DNA of 64,000 bases from Jeotgalicoccus sp. (GTDB lineage Bacteria; Bacillota; Bacilli; Staphylococcales; Salinicoccaceae), in assembly GCA_003513765.1 (NCBI GenBank), contig DONT01000001.1:378378-442377 (forward strand), given 5' to 3'. Every line of letters begins with the position of its first letter. Within the stretch, counting starts at the first letter, position 1. Positions 1-8,836 of this stretch are shown one piece after another. A program made the translations under genes and the position numbers. The notes under the pieces are model-generated. The model searched no databases. It was given only the letters and a program-made list of their open reading frames with translations, and had not been told where the DNA came from.

Positions 1-1358
1 GCATTGAACTGTAAAACATTTACCGCCAGCCGGTATGTTAAAAACATCAGAATAATAGTAGCTGTTTCGGATAAATTTTTAACAGGTATCCGGTGTTTAA
101 ATGCATCTGAAATAAAATAAATACAGCTCTTCATCAGCGAATACAGCAAATGATAGAACTCATCTATCATCGGTGGAAAATGTAAGAATATAAGCAGGTT
201 GAAAACTATTACACTCGGAAAAATAATAAATGAGAATACGGGGACAAAAATTATATTCAGAATCAGGCCGCTGATGCTGATTTCATTAAAGTGGATTAAC
301 ACGATTACCAGTGTCGACAGTTCGCTGATGACTGTAATCAGCACAAGCTGAATCATACTGCTGTAATGCATAAATAAAGGACGCGTCAGCAGAATAAAGT
401 ATGTAGTGACATACGACAGCTGAAATCCGGCATGATAAATCACATATGGATTAATCAGAATTTGAATAAGTGCACTTAAGGAGATAATTGCGAGATACGG
501 TTTTTTCTTAAAAAATGAACAGACAAGAAGCAATACGCCCATAAAAACAGCACGGAGCACACTTGGGGAAAAGAAATTTAAAAATAGAAAAAATATCAAT
601 GAAATTATTATAAGAATTTTAATCATATTTAAAGGCAGACGTAAATATTTTAAAACACCAAAAATAACTGCACTTAGAAATGCAACATGGGTGCCGGAAA
701 TTACATACAGATGATAAATACCGAGTTTTTGCAGCGCATCAAAAAAATCCGGACTGATATAATTTTTATTGCCGATTGACAGTGTTAATATATCGAATTT
801 GTAATCGTGTACTGAAGCATTCAGTACTTTTGACATATATGCATATCTGATCTTGCTGAGTTTCTGACTGAAAGTTAAATTACCTGCTTTACATTCCAGC
901 TCAGCCGTATCATCTAAATATATTCTGCCGGCGAGCTCATTGATTTTTAAAGAGCGGCTGACATCATTTTTAATAAAGTTCCGCTGTTCCGGTGGTATCG
1001 TGACCTGCATACTGCCTCGGCAAGTATTGCCGATATCGAGCCGCGTGCTTCCCTGCTCGTCATACAGCTCATAAGTCCTGCCGTTTTTACTGACTATATA
1101 ATGAAGGCTGTCGGTATAATACTTATAGTCTTCGATAACAACATCAGTCAGGATATGATTATCGAGAACAGTATCTTCGTTAAAATAAATGAAGGCAGCG
1201 GCAGCCGCTGTTAATGTCAATACAGCTTTAAATAACAGACTCCCGCCTTTTAAATGAGAGCTGTACAGTAAAATTGCATAAAAAAATAAGCCCAGTAATG
1301 GGCTTTTAATTATTGTACATCCGGCAATAATTGATATAAAAAGATAAAATAATATCAT
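1..1358 (-). CDS. comEC: ComEC DNA uptake channel, N-terminal part (cut by window edge)
   Basis: Polytopic membrane channel that carries single-stranded DNA across the membrane during transformation. The frame is open from an ATG at 1358 to the window edge, about 452 codons. Hydrophobic helices lie near the N-terminus, followed by a soluble domain, then the competence domain. Family motifs are visible: YHLYVISGTHVAF near residue 215, SPSVLRAVF near 266 and HAGFQLSY near 309. The start overlaps the comEB stop (ATGA), so the two are translationally coupled. The C-terminal half, including any nuclease-like domain, lies outside the window. Identification rests on these motifs and on the comEA-comEB-comEC order. 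Confidence 0.93.
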   Translation of the reverse strand, partial: MILFYLFISIIAGCTIIKSPLLGLFFYAILLYSSHLKGGSLLFKAVLTLTAAAAAFIYFNEDTVLDNHILTDVVIEDYKYYTDSLHYIVSKNGRTYELYDEQGSTRLDIGNTCRGSMQVTIPPEQRNFIKNDVSRSLKINELAGRIYLDDTAELECKAGNLTFSQKLSKIRYAYMSKVLNASVHDYKFDILTLSIGNKNYISPDFFDALQKLGIYHLYVISGTHVAFLSAVIFGVLKYLRLPLNMIKILIIISLIFFLFLNFFSPSVLRAVFMGVLLLVCSFFKKKPYLAIISLSALIQILINPYVIYHAGFQLSYVTTYFILLTRPLFMHYSSMIQLVLITVISELSTLVIVLIHFNEISISGLILNIIFVPVFSFIIFPSVIVFNLLIFLHFPPMIDEFYHLLYSLMKSCIYFISDAFKHRIPVKNLSETATIILMFLTYRLAVNVLQFN

Positions 1359-1816
1359 TTTATTGACTCGAAATACGTATTCAGCTTTCGATTGTCAAGC
1401 TCGATCAGTTCATAATGAACATTATTTTTATTTAACAGTTCAATTGCATACGGGTGATTTTTATAATCGGCACGGTAAAATATATTTTTAATACCTGCCT
1501 GAATCAATGATTTTGTACAGTTCACACATGGAAAATGGGTGACATATACGGAAGCGCCTTCTGTTGAGACCCCAAACTTAGAACATTGAAGAAGCCCGTT
1601 AATTTCTGCGTGAATAGTTCTGATGCAATGACCGTCTTCCACGTAGCATCCTTCATCCACACAGTGGACTTCACCGGAAACAGAGCCGTTGTATCCACCT
1701 GCGATAATCCGGTTATCTTTTACGATAGTTGCACCGACGCTCAGACGCTCACATGTTGAACGGAGCGACAGCAGCATTGCCTGTGCCATAAAATATTCAT
1801 GCCAATTTATACGCAT
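1355..1816 (-). CDS. comEB: ComEB, dCMP deaminase family protein
   Basis: A 153-residue zinc-dependent deaminase of the dCMP/cytidine deaminase family. The zinc and catalytic signature is intact: HAE at residues 69-71 and PCVNC at 96-100. It is somewhat shorter than the Bacillus subtilis protein. In B. subtilis comEB lies in the competence operon but is not strictly required for transformation, so dCMP deamination for dTMP supply is the family expectation. It sits between comEA and comEC and overlaps comEC by 4 nt. Confidence 0.93.
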   Translation of the reverse strand: MRINWHEYFMAQAMLLSLRSTCERLSVGATIVKDNRIIAGGYNGSVSGEVHCVDEGCYVEDGHCIRTIHAEINGLLQCSKFGVSTEGASVYVTHFPCVNCTKSLIQAGIKNIFYRADYKNHPYAIELLNKNNVHYELIELDNRKLNTYFESIK

Positions 1817-1825
1817 AATGCCACC

Positions 1826-2449
1826 TCAGTTTATAGTGATATAAGGCTTCAGATTTTCAAATGTTTTGTCACCGATGCCGGGTATATTTTTTAAATCTTC
1901 AAGTGTGCCGAATAAACCCTGCTCTTCACGGTAGGTTAAAATCGCCTGCGCTTTTTTCTCGCCGATACCGTTTAAAGTTGTCAATTCCTCTATCTCCGCC
2001 GTATTTATATTAACCAGTTCACCGGAAGCATCAGTATCCCCTGACCTGCCTTCAACCAAATCCAGTACAGCAGTTTCATCAATTTCGCCTTCATAAGGAA
2101 TGTAAATAACCATTTCATCAGTCAGTTTTGCCGACTGATTCACCGTCATTAAATCCGCTTTATCAGACAGCACTGCAATATCTAGTACATTTTTAACTCT
2201 CGCATCTGACGGCAGTTCATATACTCCCGGAGTAGTTACCGCACCTTTTACTTCAACGAATACAGTAGCAGCAGGAACTGGCACGTCAGCAGCCTCTTCG
2301 ACCGCCGGTTCCGCCGGTTCACTGTCAAATGCCAGTGACTCCGTGGGCTCATGCAAACTCGTAACTATAAAGTACACAAGAATAATGACTGCAGCAATTA
2401 CTCCAATTACATAAAATTTGTACTGTTCAAAAAAAGATTTAATATCCAT
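1826..2449 (-). CDS. comEA: ComEA, membrane-anchored DNA receptor for competence
   Basis: Binds double-stranded DNA outside the membrane and hands it to ComEC. A transmembrane anchor spans about residues 13-32. An acidic, proline-rich linker, an SLBB-type domain (about 62-125) and a C-terminal pair of helix-hairpin-helix motifs (LNGIGEKKAQAIL and IPGIGDKTF) follow. I chose the ATG at 2449 over an in-frame ATG 15 nt upstream because the strong site GGAGGGG (2456-2462) lies six bases before it and would be inside the longer frame. It is preceded by 106 nt of noncoding DNA, so it probably has its own promoter. Confidence 0.93.
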   Translation of the reverse strand: MDIKSFFEQYKFYVIGVIAAVIILVYFIVTSLHEPTESLAFDSEPAEPAVEEAADVPVPAATVFVEVKGAVTTPGVYELPSDARVKNVLDIAVLSDKADLMTVNQSAKLTDEMVIYIPYEGEIDETAVLDLVEGRSGDTDASGELVNINTAEIEELTTLNGIGEKKAQAILTYREEQGLFGTLEDLKNIPGIGDKTFENLKPYITIN

Positions 2450-2555
2450 CGTTTTCCCCTCCATATAAAATACCTCTCATACTATATATAGGGAAAAACG
2501 GCGATTTATTTTTTTTTCGTACAAGTTAATTTATAAACCTGTATAACCGTAAAAA

Positions 2556-3287
2556 TTATTTCTTTAAAATGTAAAAGTTTCTTTCGGCTACTTCAGTAAT
2601 AACATTAGCGGTATCAAAGTCACTGAATGTTTTATCGATAATAAAACCTGCATCATTCACCATTTTTAAAATTTCACTGTGTTTATAAGTCTGCTGATAG
2701 TGAGTTTCTTCGAACTTTTTATATAAATCTTCATCATTCCTAATGAAAAATGTCAATTCATGCCAAACGCTGAGTTCTTCTTCACCAGGAACTGTCTGCC
2801 ATGTGTAGAACACATCTTCTGTACTGTCCGAATATAAGTCATAGTTAAAATCATTCTGCATTTTATGTTCAGTATGCACATCAAAAATAAACACGCCGCC
2901 TTCATTTAAATGAGCGTACACATTTTCAAGAACTGCGGTAAAATCTTTCCTTGAAGGTGCATAATTCATTACGTCAGCTGTCGCAGTAATCATATCAAAT
3001 GATTCATCAAGTTTCATAGTCATCATATCACTGACTTTGTATTCGCTTGACGGATCATTTTCTTTGGCAATCTTAATCATTTCCGGAGAGTTATCAATAC
3101 CGAGTTTCCTGTTTGCACCGAGCGCTTTTAAGATCTCACCAGTACCGGCACCGATGTCTAAAATCGATTCTGCACCGTCTTTTACTTCGTTAATAATATC
3201 GAGCCACAAATTATACGGCATATCATAGTTTAATATATCGTATACTTTGGCGAATGTTTTGTATTCGCTAGCCTCCAATAGTATCAC
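2556..3287 (-). CDS. Class I SAM-dependent methyltransferase (YqeM-like)
   Basis: About 243 residues with a Rossmann-type methyltransferase fold. Motif I reads ILDIGAGTGE at about residues 42-51, and VFIFDVHTEH follows later. In Bacillales a methyltransferase of this type (YqeM) sits just downstream of rsfS. The substrate is unknown. The start is uncertain: the longest frame opens with GTG at 3287, inside the rsfS 3' end, while a GGAGG at about 3271-3275 lies after it with no good start codon at the right distance. The conserved part begins at about EYKTFAKVYD. Confidence 0.85.
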   Translation of the reverse strand: MILLEASEYKTFAKVYDILNYDMPYNLWLDIINEVKDGAESILDIGAGTGEILKALGANRKLGIDNSPEMIKIAKENDPSSEYKVSDMMTMKLDESFDMITATADVMNYAPSRKDFTAVLENVYAHLNEGGVFIFDVHTEHKMQNDFNYDLYSDSTEDVFYTWQTVPGEEELSVWHELTFFIRNDEDLYKKFEETHYQQTYKHSEILKMVNDAGFIIDKTFSDFDTANVITEVAERNFYILKK

Positions 3288-3606
3288 CGGAATCTTTAAA
3301 TAAACGCTCTAAATTATAATATTCACGTTCTGTTTTTAAGAATATATGAACGATAACGTCACCGACGTCACAAAGAATCCATTTACCCTGTTTTTGTCCT
3401 TCGATATTAATATCGAGTCCATTTTTATGAGCTACTGATCTGACTTCGTCGCTGATTGCCTGTGCCTGACGTTCTGAATTACCGTGGCATATCACAAAAT
3501 AGTCCGTCACCGGGCTCGTTTCTTTTACATCATATACTTTAATTTCAGCAGCACGCTTATCGTCACATGCCTCAACCATTAATTCCAATACTTCTTTACT
3601 TTGCAT
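3268..3606 (-). CDS. rsfS: Ribosomal silencing factor RsfS
   Basis: Binds L14 of the large subunit and blocks subunit joining when nutrients are scarce. The 112-residue protein has the family core, with VTDYFVICHGNSERQ and the conserved Trp and Asp region GKWILCDVGDVIVHIF. I chose the ATG at 3606, which follows AGGGAG at a normal distance and starts 5 nt after the yqeK stop. A longer frame reaching 3648 would run into yqeK and has no better signal. Its 3' end overlaps the downstream methyltransferase frame. Confidence 0.93.
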   Translation of the reverse strand: MQSKEVLELMVEACDDKRAAEIKVYDVKETSPVTDYFVICHGNSERQAQAISDEVRSVAHKNGLDINIEGQKQGKWILCDVGDVIVHIFLKTEREYYNLERLFKDSGDTIGG

Positions 3607-3610
3607 CCTG

Positions 3611-4180
3611 TCACTCCCTGGCCATATTATAATAATTAAGACATTCAATTGTCTTATAGTAAATCGTCTGATCTTTATTCAGCAAATGTTTTACATTTGC
3701 TTTTGTAATTGTATAAATTGCTAAATCCAGATTCTTCTCTTTAAACACAATATCACGTACACCTTCGACACCAGGCTGAGTCCGTTTAGGTTCGATGTAG
3801 TCGGCAACGAAAATAATCTTTTCGATGATACCCATCTGTTTTCGTCCGGATGTATGGTGAGCAATTGCATTTAAAATGTCTTCATCTGTAATATCAAACT
3901 TATTTTTCATTTTAGCTGCGGCGATTGGACCGTGCAGTACTTCAGTTTTATACTGCAGCAATTCCGGATCGAGGTTTTCTGCAGTTACCGTCTGATACAT
4001 TTTACTCAGCTCATCGTATTTAGAGTAATCATGCAGAATACCGGCTACAAAACATTTTTCTGTATCAGCGTTAAATATTTCAGCCATTTTCACAGCTGTT
4101 TCAGCCACGCGCTCACAATGGTTAAATCTTTTTTTTGGCAATTTTTCTGCTGCAACTTTCAGTGCTTTTTTACGTTTCAT
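3611..4180 (-). CDS. yqeK: HD-domain hydrolase YqeK (Ap4A hydrolase family)
   Basis: HD-superfamily metal-dependent phosphohydrolase. The HD signature is visible: HCERVAE, then LHDYSKYDEL and a later AIAHHTSG. Members of this family cleave symmetrical diadenosine tetraphosphate to ADP, which I take from family knowledge. The ATG at 4180 was chosen because AAGGAG lies upstream and the next in-frame start would extend further into nadD. As placed, it overlaps the nadD end by 11 nt. It lies between nadD and rsfS, the usual order in Bacillales. Confidence 0.9.
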   Translation of the reverse strand: MKRKKALKVAAEKLPKKRFNHCERVAETAVKMAEIFNADTEKCFVAGILHDYSKYDELSKMYQTVTAENLDPELLQYKTEVLHGPIAAAKMKNKFDITDEDILNAIAHHTSGRKQMGIIEKIIFVADYIEPKRTQPGVEGVRDIVFKEKNLDLAIYTITKANVKHLLNKDQTIYYKTIECLNYYNMARE

Positions 4181-4733
4181 ATAATCGCTGCTCCTTAATG
4201 TATCCGTACACATTCTCATGCATTAAGTGCCTGACTTCCGTATTTGTTTTTAAACGCTCTCTTATAAGCGTTGATGAAACCTCAAAGATATTAGTATTTA
4301 ATTTAATAAACGGTGCTTTAACATTATAAAGTTCATCATTCCGGTCCAGCACGACAAATTTTGCAAGTTCATGTAATTTGTCTGCATTAGCCCATTTATC
4401 GAATGATATATAATGATCTGTTCCGATTATAAAATACAATTCATCACCGGGATATTTCTCATGCAAATACTTCAGTGTGTCAAAAGTATACGTTACCTGA
4501 TGCTGATCGATTTCAAATGTGTCTATCTCAGCGAAATCGTAATCTTTTACTGCGAGTTTTAACATATTTAAACGATGCCGGTCACTGGAACCTGTCTGTT
4601 TTTTGAAGGGTGAAATAAAGGTCGGTACAACGATGACCTTATCCAGTTCCATGCCGATATAAGTTTCCGCGAATGCATTGATATGACCGTTATGAACAGG
4701 ATCAAACGTTCCGCCGAATACACCTATTCTCAT
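4170..4733 (-). CDS. nadD: Nicotinate-nucleotide adenylyltransferase NadD
   Basis: Converts nicotinate mononucleotide and ATP to deamido-NAD in NAD synthesis. The nucleotidyltransferase motif GGTFDPVHNGH spans residues 7-17, and the second signature EVSSTLIRERL is near residue 150. The length of 187 residues is typical. Its start overlaps the yhbY stop by 4 nt, indicating translational coupling. Confidence 0.96.
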   Translation of the reverse strand: MRIGVFGGTFDPVHNGHINAFAETYIGMELDKVIVVPTFISPFKKQTGSSDRHRLNMLKLAVKDYDFAEIDTFEIDQHQVTYTFDTLKYLHEKYPGDELYFIIGTDHYISFDKWANADKLHELAKFVVLDRNDELYNVKAPFIKLNTNIFEVSSTLIRERLKTNTEVRHLMHENVYGYIKEQRLYET

Positions 4734-5023
4734 GGCAGTTTAATTTCTTTGTTATCCTTTGATTCTCTGTAAAGTACGATTGTGCTCCCCATTACCTGTA
4801 CAAGTTCTGACCCTGTACCTGCAACAAGTGCTTCAACAATTGAATCTTTATCTTCCATACAGTTTTGCAGTACAGACACTTTTACCAGTTCGCGTTTTTC
4901 AAGAACATCATCAAACTGCTCCACAAAATTTTCTGTAACACCATTCTTACCTACTTGAAACAACGGTTTCTCATGGTGTGCCAATGAACGCAAATAGCGT
5001 TTCTGTTTACCTGTTAATGTCAT
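4730..5023 (-). CDS. yhbY: YhbY-family RNA-binding protein (CRM domain)
   Basis: A 97-residue single-domain CRM protein. The signature region around LFQVGKNGVTENFVEQF carries the GxxG-like RNA-contacting loop. Homologues associate with pre-50S ribosomal particles, so a role in large-subunit assembly is likely, in line with the neighbours rsfS and yqeH. It overlaps aroE upstream and nadD downstream by 4 nt each. Confidence 0.94.
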   Translation of the reverse strand: MTLTGKQKRYLRSLAHHEKPLFQVGKNGVTENFVEQFDDVLEKRELVKVSVLQNCMEDKDSIVEALVAGTGSELVQVMGSTIVLYRESKDNKEIKLP

Positions 5024-5817
5024 TTTATTTCCTCCATATATTGATGCAGTGCATCCTGCACCGCTTTATTGCTGCCTGTTTTGGCAGTCCAGATTTCAAA
5101 TGCATCGAGTGCCTGATTAATCAGCATCTCAAGTCCATTCGCATTATTTTTAAAATAGTTCATAAATGGCGTTACCGCCGGATTATAAATTAAATCCATG
5201 CCTGCAGTATCTTCTGTTATAAACGACGTATCAAGCTGCATCATTTCAAACACATCTTCGCCGTTCAGTCCGAGCGGCGTTGCATTTATGACTGCATCAT
5301 ACGATTCGCCGGTAAACTCCGTATTCAAGAGCCTGTTAAAGTCAGCTGTCTTAAATGAGTCAAAACTTTCAGGCCTTCTCGCCATTACTGTCACTTCATC
5401 TTTGTTATCCGCATGTGCACGGTGTACTGCTTTGGCAGCACCCCCGGCACCGAGAATAAGGACATGTCGTTTTTTCAGCCCGAAGGCATCGTTAAAAGCT
5501 TTCATATAACCGGTAACATCAGTATTGTATCCGTAATATTTGCCTTTTTTAACCAAGACTGTATTTACTGCTCCAATTTTTTCTGCTGCAGGTGCAATAA
5601 AATCCAAATACTTCATAATATTTTCTTTATGAGGCACAGTAACGTTAAAGCCTGACAAATCGTGTTCGTTTACCAAAGCTTTAATATTATTCAAGTCCTC
5701 AGGTTTTATTTCAAGCGCCTTATAATGAGCATTGATATTTAACGCTTTAAAATTTGCATTATGAATGACCGGTGACAGTGTATGTTTAACAGGATAGCCG
5801 ATTACTGCATAGTTCAT
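5020..5817 (-). CDS. aroE: Shikimate dehydrogenase AroE
   Basis: Reduces 3-dehydroshikimate with NADPH in aromatic amino acid synthesis. The 265-residue protein has the substrate-binding SPVIHN near residue 15, catalytic Lys64 in NVTVPHKEN and Asp100 in GYNTD. The nucleotide loop GAGGAAKAV lies near residue 120. It starts 2 nt after the yqeH stop and overlaps yhbY by 4 nt. Confidence 0.96.
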   Translation of the reverse strand: MNYAVIGYPVKHTLSPVIHNANFKALNINAHYKALEIKPEDLNNIKALVNEHDLSGFNVTVPHKENIMKYLDFIAPAAEKIGAVNTVLVKKGKYYGYNTDVTGYMKAFNDAFGLKKRHVLILGAGGAAKAVHRAHADNKDEVTVMARRPESFDSFKTADFNRLLNTEFTGESYDAVINATPLGLNGEDVFEMMQLDTSFITEDTAGMDLIYNPAVTPFMNYFKNNANGLEMLINQALDAFEIWTAKTGSNKAVQDALHQYMEEIK

Positions 5818-5819
5818 CT

Positions 5820-6926
5820 TTACTGCACTCCTTTAAAAATAGTCGAACGTACAGTGACATTAACGCCTTTCGGTACAGTTACAGTGACGACGGCCGGTTT
5901 GGCCACCGATACAAAAGTCAGGCCGCTGATTAGAATATCACTGGCATTATCCAGCGTAAATTCATGGATATCAAAATTTGTGCTTAAATATGCTTCTTCA
6001 AGTTCCGGCGGTGCAAGTAACCCATTGTAATGCTTATCATAAAATTCACCAGCATTAACAGTTTTCGTGCGATGAACATTCAGATGGTGATTGCAGTATA
6101 CCGAAAAACTGTTTGCTTCCCCTGAAATATAATCTACGCGTGCAAGATTTCCGATAAAGAGCGTCTGCTCACTTTTCAGCTGGAACGTTTTCGCTTTGAT
6201 TTCTTTGTCCGGCGAAACATATTTTAAATCTTTTATTTTTACGTAGTGTGCAATCTGAGAATCAACGACAATTCCCGGAGTGTCATACAGTGTCTGAGTA
6301 TCTCCAAGAGGAATATCAATCATGCCGAGAGTAGTTCCAGGTATGTTGCTCGTCGTAATGACATTTTTTAAGCCTGTGTTATCTTCCAGAAGCTTATTGA
6401 TTAAAGTCGATTTACCGACGTTAGTAGTGCCTACGATATACACATCTTTACCATTTGCCATTTCGCTTATTTTCTCCAAAAGAGCATCGAGGTTACGGCC
6501 TTTTAATGCACTGATTGCAATTGTATCATTCGCAGTAATACCAGCATCTTTAAGCATTTTTTTAGCACGTTCCACTAAGCGGCTGACATTGGTCGATTTT
6601 GGAAATAAGTCAATTTTATTAATTACTGCCAGCACTTTTTTATCTCCAACGATACGGTTGAACGACGGAATTATACTGCCTTCGAAATCGAATACGTCGA
6701 TTACTTTAACAATCAGGCTGTCTGTTTCGTAAAGTGAATTCAGCATCGTTAAAAAGTCTCCTGAATCCACGTTTAGCTCCTGCACTTCGTTATAATGTCT
6801 TAAGCGGTAGCAGCGCTGGCAAATGGGCTCTTCTTTATGGAGTCCGCTTGCCGGAATGTATCCTTCTTCGTTCTTGTCTTCTGTTTGCAAAATGCTTCCG
6901 CATCCGACACATTTTATATCAGTCAA
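5820..6926 (-). CDS. yqeH: Circularly permuted GTPase YqeH (30S assembly)
   Basis: GTPase needed for small-subunit maturation. The G motifs come in permuted order: NKID (G4) at 103-106, SAL (G5) near 139-141, GTTNVGKST (G1) at 166-174 and DTPG (G3) at 215-218. An N-terminal zinc finger is formed by C6, C9 and the CQRC near 36-39. The start is a TTG at 6926, fixed by GGGAGGA just upstream, which overlaps the end of yqeG. No ATG or GTG alternative keeps the first zinc-finger cysteines. Confidence 0.95.
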   Translation of the reverse strand: MTDIKCVGCGSILQTEDKNEEGYIPASGLHKEEPICQRCYRLRHYNEVQELNVDSGDFLTMLNSLYETDSLIVKVIDVFDFEGSIIPSFNRIVGDKKVLAVINKIDLFPKSTNVSRLVERAKKMLKDAGITANDTIAISALKGRNLDALLEKISEMANGKDVYIVGTTNVGKSTLINKLLEDNTGLKNVITTSNIPGTTLGMIDIPLGDTQTLYDTPGIVVDSQIAHYVKIKDLKYVSPDKEIKAKTFQLKSEQTLFIGNLARVDYISGEANSFSVYCNHHLNVHRTKTVNAGEFYDKHYNGLLAPPELEEAYLSTNFDIHEFTLDNASDILISGLTFVSVAKPAVVTVTVPKGVNVTVRSTIFKGVQ

Positions 6927-6927
6927 A

Positions 6928-7452
6928 TTAATCCTCCCAGGTAATCATGTTTTTTCTTTTAAAGTACTTCATTATAACACGTTCTATTCTGCGGTTTAAG
7001 TAGGTCGCCCAGCCATCTTTCTCTTTCACGGGCACGACGAGAATACTGTTAATATTCACGCGGTTTGCCCCAAGAATATCAGTCATCAGCTGGTCGCCTA
7101 CCATAATTGTATTTGCTTTTTTCGTACCGAGCATTTTTAAACCTCGGTGAAAATTGCCGAGCATCGGTTTTTTTGCAGCAGAGATATAATTAATACCGTG
7201 CGGTTCTGCAAAACCCGCTACTCTGCTGTCGTTGCCGTTCGACAGAATAAGCAGTTTTATATTGGAATCTTCCAATGTTTTAATCCATTTTAAAACATTG
7301 TCATTGGCATCGGCCTCATCAAATGCAACCAGTGTATTATCAAGATCGGTCATAACAGCTTTTATGTTATGCGCTTTTAAAAATTCAGGCGTAATGTCTT
7401 CATAACGATTTACAAAGTGGCTTGGCAGAAATTTATCTTCTATAATTTTCAT
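6928..7452 (-). CDS. yqeG: YqeG family HAD-type phosphatase
   Basis: A 174-residue HAD-superfamily hydrolase of class IIIA. The nucleophile motif is MTDLDNTLVAFD near residues 35-46, and the second motif LILSNG comes later, followed by MVGDQLMTDI. The physiological substrate is not established. It heads the yqeG-yqeH-aroE-yhbY-nadD-yqeK-rsfS run, in which gaps are 0-5 nt. The mtnN terminator lies just upstream, so the run probably has its own promoter between 7452 and 7490. Confidence 0.92.
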   Translation of the reverse strand: MKIIEDKFLPSHFVNRYEDITPEFLKAHNIKAVMTDLDNTLVAFDEADANDNVLKWIKTLEDSNIKLLILSNGNDSRVAGFAEPHGINYISAAKKPMLGNFHRGLKMLGTKKANTIMVGDQLMTDILGANRVNINSILVVPVKEKDGWATYLNRRIERVIMKYFKRKNMITWED

Positions 7453-7484
7453 AAAATCTCCTCGGAAATTAAATTCATATTAAC

Positions 7485-7513
7485 ACAAAAAAAGCACCTT
7501 AAAATTAAGGTGC
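7485..7513 (-). terminator. Rho-independent terminator after the small membrane peptide gene
   Basis: A perfect 9-bp inverted repeat (7494-7502 and 7505-7513) is followed on the minus strand by seven T. It ends the udk/greA/mtnN/peptide transcript and separates it from yqeG. Confidence 0.85.
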
Positions 7514-7520
7514 GTTTTCT

Positions 7521-7619
7521 TTACTCGATTATTTCAGGATCTTCTGTGTCAGTTTCCGTAAATACAACGAAACCGATGACAACCGTTATTACAATTGAAA
7601 GGATCATTAAAAATAACAT
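7521..7619 (-). CDS. Small membrane peptide, 32 residues
   Basis: A short frame with every mark of a real gene. It has an ATG at 7619, a strong GGAGG ribosome site (7625-7629) six bases upstream, and a stop 8 nt before a rho-independent terminator. Residues 2-20 are almost all hydrophobic, giving one transmembrane helix (LILSIVITVVIGFVVF-type composition). The tail ETDTEDPEIIE is acidic. It follows mtnN directly and probably shares its transcript. I do not recognise the family; function is unknown. Confidence 0.7.
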   Translation of the reverse strand: MLFLMILSIVITVVIGFVVFTETDTEDPEIIE

Positions 7620-7632
7620 AGTAACCTCCACA

Positions 7633-8343
7633 TCACAGTACTCTTAATAATGATTTTACAACTTCAGACGAATGAACACAAGCTTTCGCTAAAAATTCTT
7701 CATAATTCATATCTGCTGATTCATTTGCCGAGTCGCTCATTGAACGGATAATGACAAATGGTGTGTTAAATTGCCAGCATGTCTGTGCAATACTCGCCGA
7801 TTCCATATCGACACACATTGCATCCGGGAAGTTGGTGAAAATATTTTCTTTTTCAGCATCACTGTCGATAAATGAATCACCGCTCACAACGAGACCGCTG
7901 CTGCCGTTAATTTCATCGTTTAAAGACAGTGCTGCAAGTGACTGTCTGACAAGCATCTCATCACTTGTGTATACTGCCGGCATACCCGGCACCTGGCCGT
8001 AGCTGTAGCCGAAGTTAGTTGCATCGACATCGTGATGCAATACTTCAGTCGACACTACCATATCAGTGACCTTAAGATTTTCACCCATTGCACCCGCAAC
8101 ACCGGTGTTAATTACATAATCTATATTGTAACGCTCAAGAAGAAGCGCTGTGATAATACTTGCATTAACTTTACCGATACCCGATTGAACGAGCACGATA
8201 TTCTGGCCGTTTAAAGTACCCGCATATGCTGTTGCGTGTGCGATCTTGTCTTCTTTTTCCACGAGCATTGCATTTTTTAACAGTTCAACTTCCGGCTCCA
8301 TAGCTCCAATGATGCCAATTGTATAATTAGTCAATTTTAACAA
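7633..8343 (-). CDS. mtnN: 5'-methylthioadenosine/S-adenosylhomocysteine nucleosidase
   Basis: Hydrolyses MTA and SAH to adenine plus the thiosugar in SAM by-product recycling. Family marks are [11 protein letters not shown] at the N-terminus, [20 protein letters not shown] and [13 protein letters not shown], with the catalytic Asp in the last. The start is uncertain. The longest frame opens at TTG 8343 inside greA, with another TTG at 8334; neither has a clear ribosome site, so translation may depend on coupling to greA. Confidence 0.94.
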   Translation of the reverse strand: MLKLTNYTIGIIGAMEPEVELLKNAMLVEKEDKIAHATAYAGTLNGQNIVLVQSGIGKVNASIITALLLERYNIDYVINTGVAGAMGENLKVTDMVVSTEVLHHDVDATNFGYSYGQVPGMPAVYTSDEMLVRQSLAALSLNDEINGSSGLVVSGDSFIDSDAEKENIFTNFPDAMCVDMESASIAQTCWQFNTPFVIIRSMSDSANESADMNYEEFLAKACVHSSEVVKSLLRVL

Positions 8344-8800
8344 TCTTAACTTTCATATCGCTGCCGTTCGGTAAAGCAACTTTAACTTCGTCTTTAAGTT
8401 TCGCACCAAGCAATGACTTAGCCATTGGCGATTCATTTGAAATTTTACCTTCAAATGGATCAGCTTCTGCACTTCCGACAATCTGGTAAGATTCTTCGTC
8501 GCCGTCCGGAATTTCTTTGAATGTTACTGTTTTACCAAGTGCCACAGTTTTATTATCTCCTGTGTCTTCGATAATTACAGCGTGTCTGATCATTTCTTCA
8601 ATCTTCGTGATTTCTTTCTCAACGAAGCCCTGCTCGTCTTTCGCTGCGTCATACTCAGAGTTCTCAGAAAGGTCTCCGAAACTGCGTGCAACTTTAATTT
8701 TTTCTACAACATCAGGTCTTCTAACCGTTTTGTATTCTTCTAAATCTACATGAAGCTGATCATAGCCAGCCTGTGTCATTGGGTATTCTTTATTTTCCAT
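8327..8800 (-). CDS. greA: Transcription elongation factor GreA
   Basis: Enters the RNA polymerase secondary channel and stimulates cleavage of backtracked transcripts. The 157-residue length is standard. The coiled-coil tip carries the acidic stretch [13 protein letters not shown] near residues 42-54, and the C-terminal FKBP-like domain follows. It lies between udk and mtnN, as in other staphylococci. Confidence 0.97.
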   Translation of the reverse strand: MENKEYPMTQAGYDQLHVDLEEYKTVRRPDVVEKIKVARSFGDLSENSEYDAAKDEQGFVEKEITKIEEMIRHAVIIEDTGDNKTVALGKTVTFKEIPDGDEESYQIVGSAEADPFEGKISNESPMAKSLLGAKLKDEVKVALPNGSDMKVKIVKID

Positions 8801-8836
8801 CGTAAATCCTCCGTTATTTAAATTACTACTTAATAT

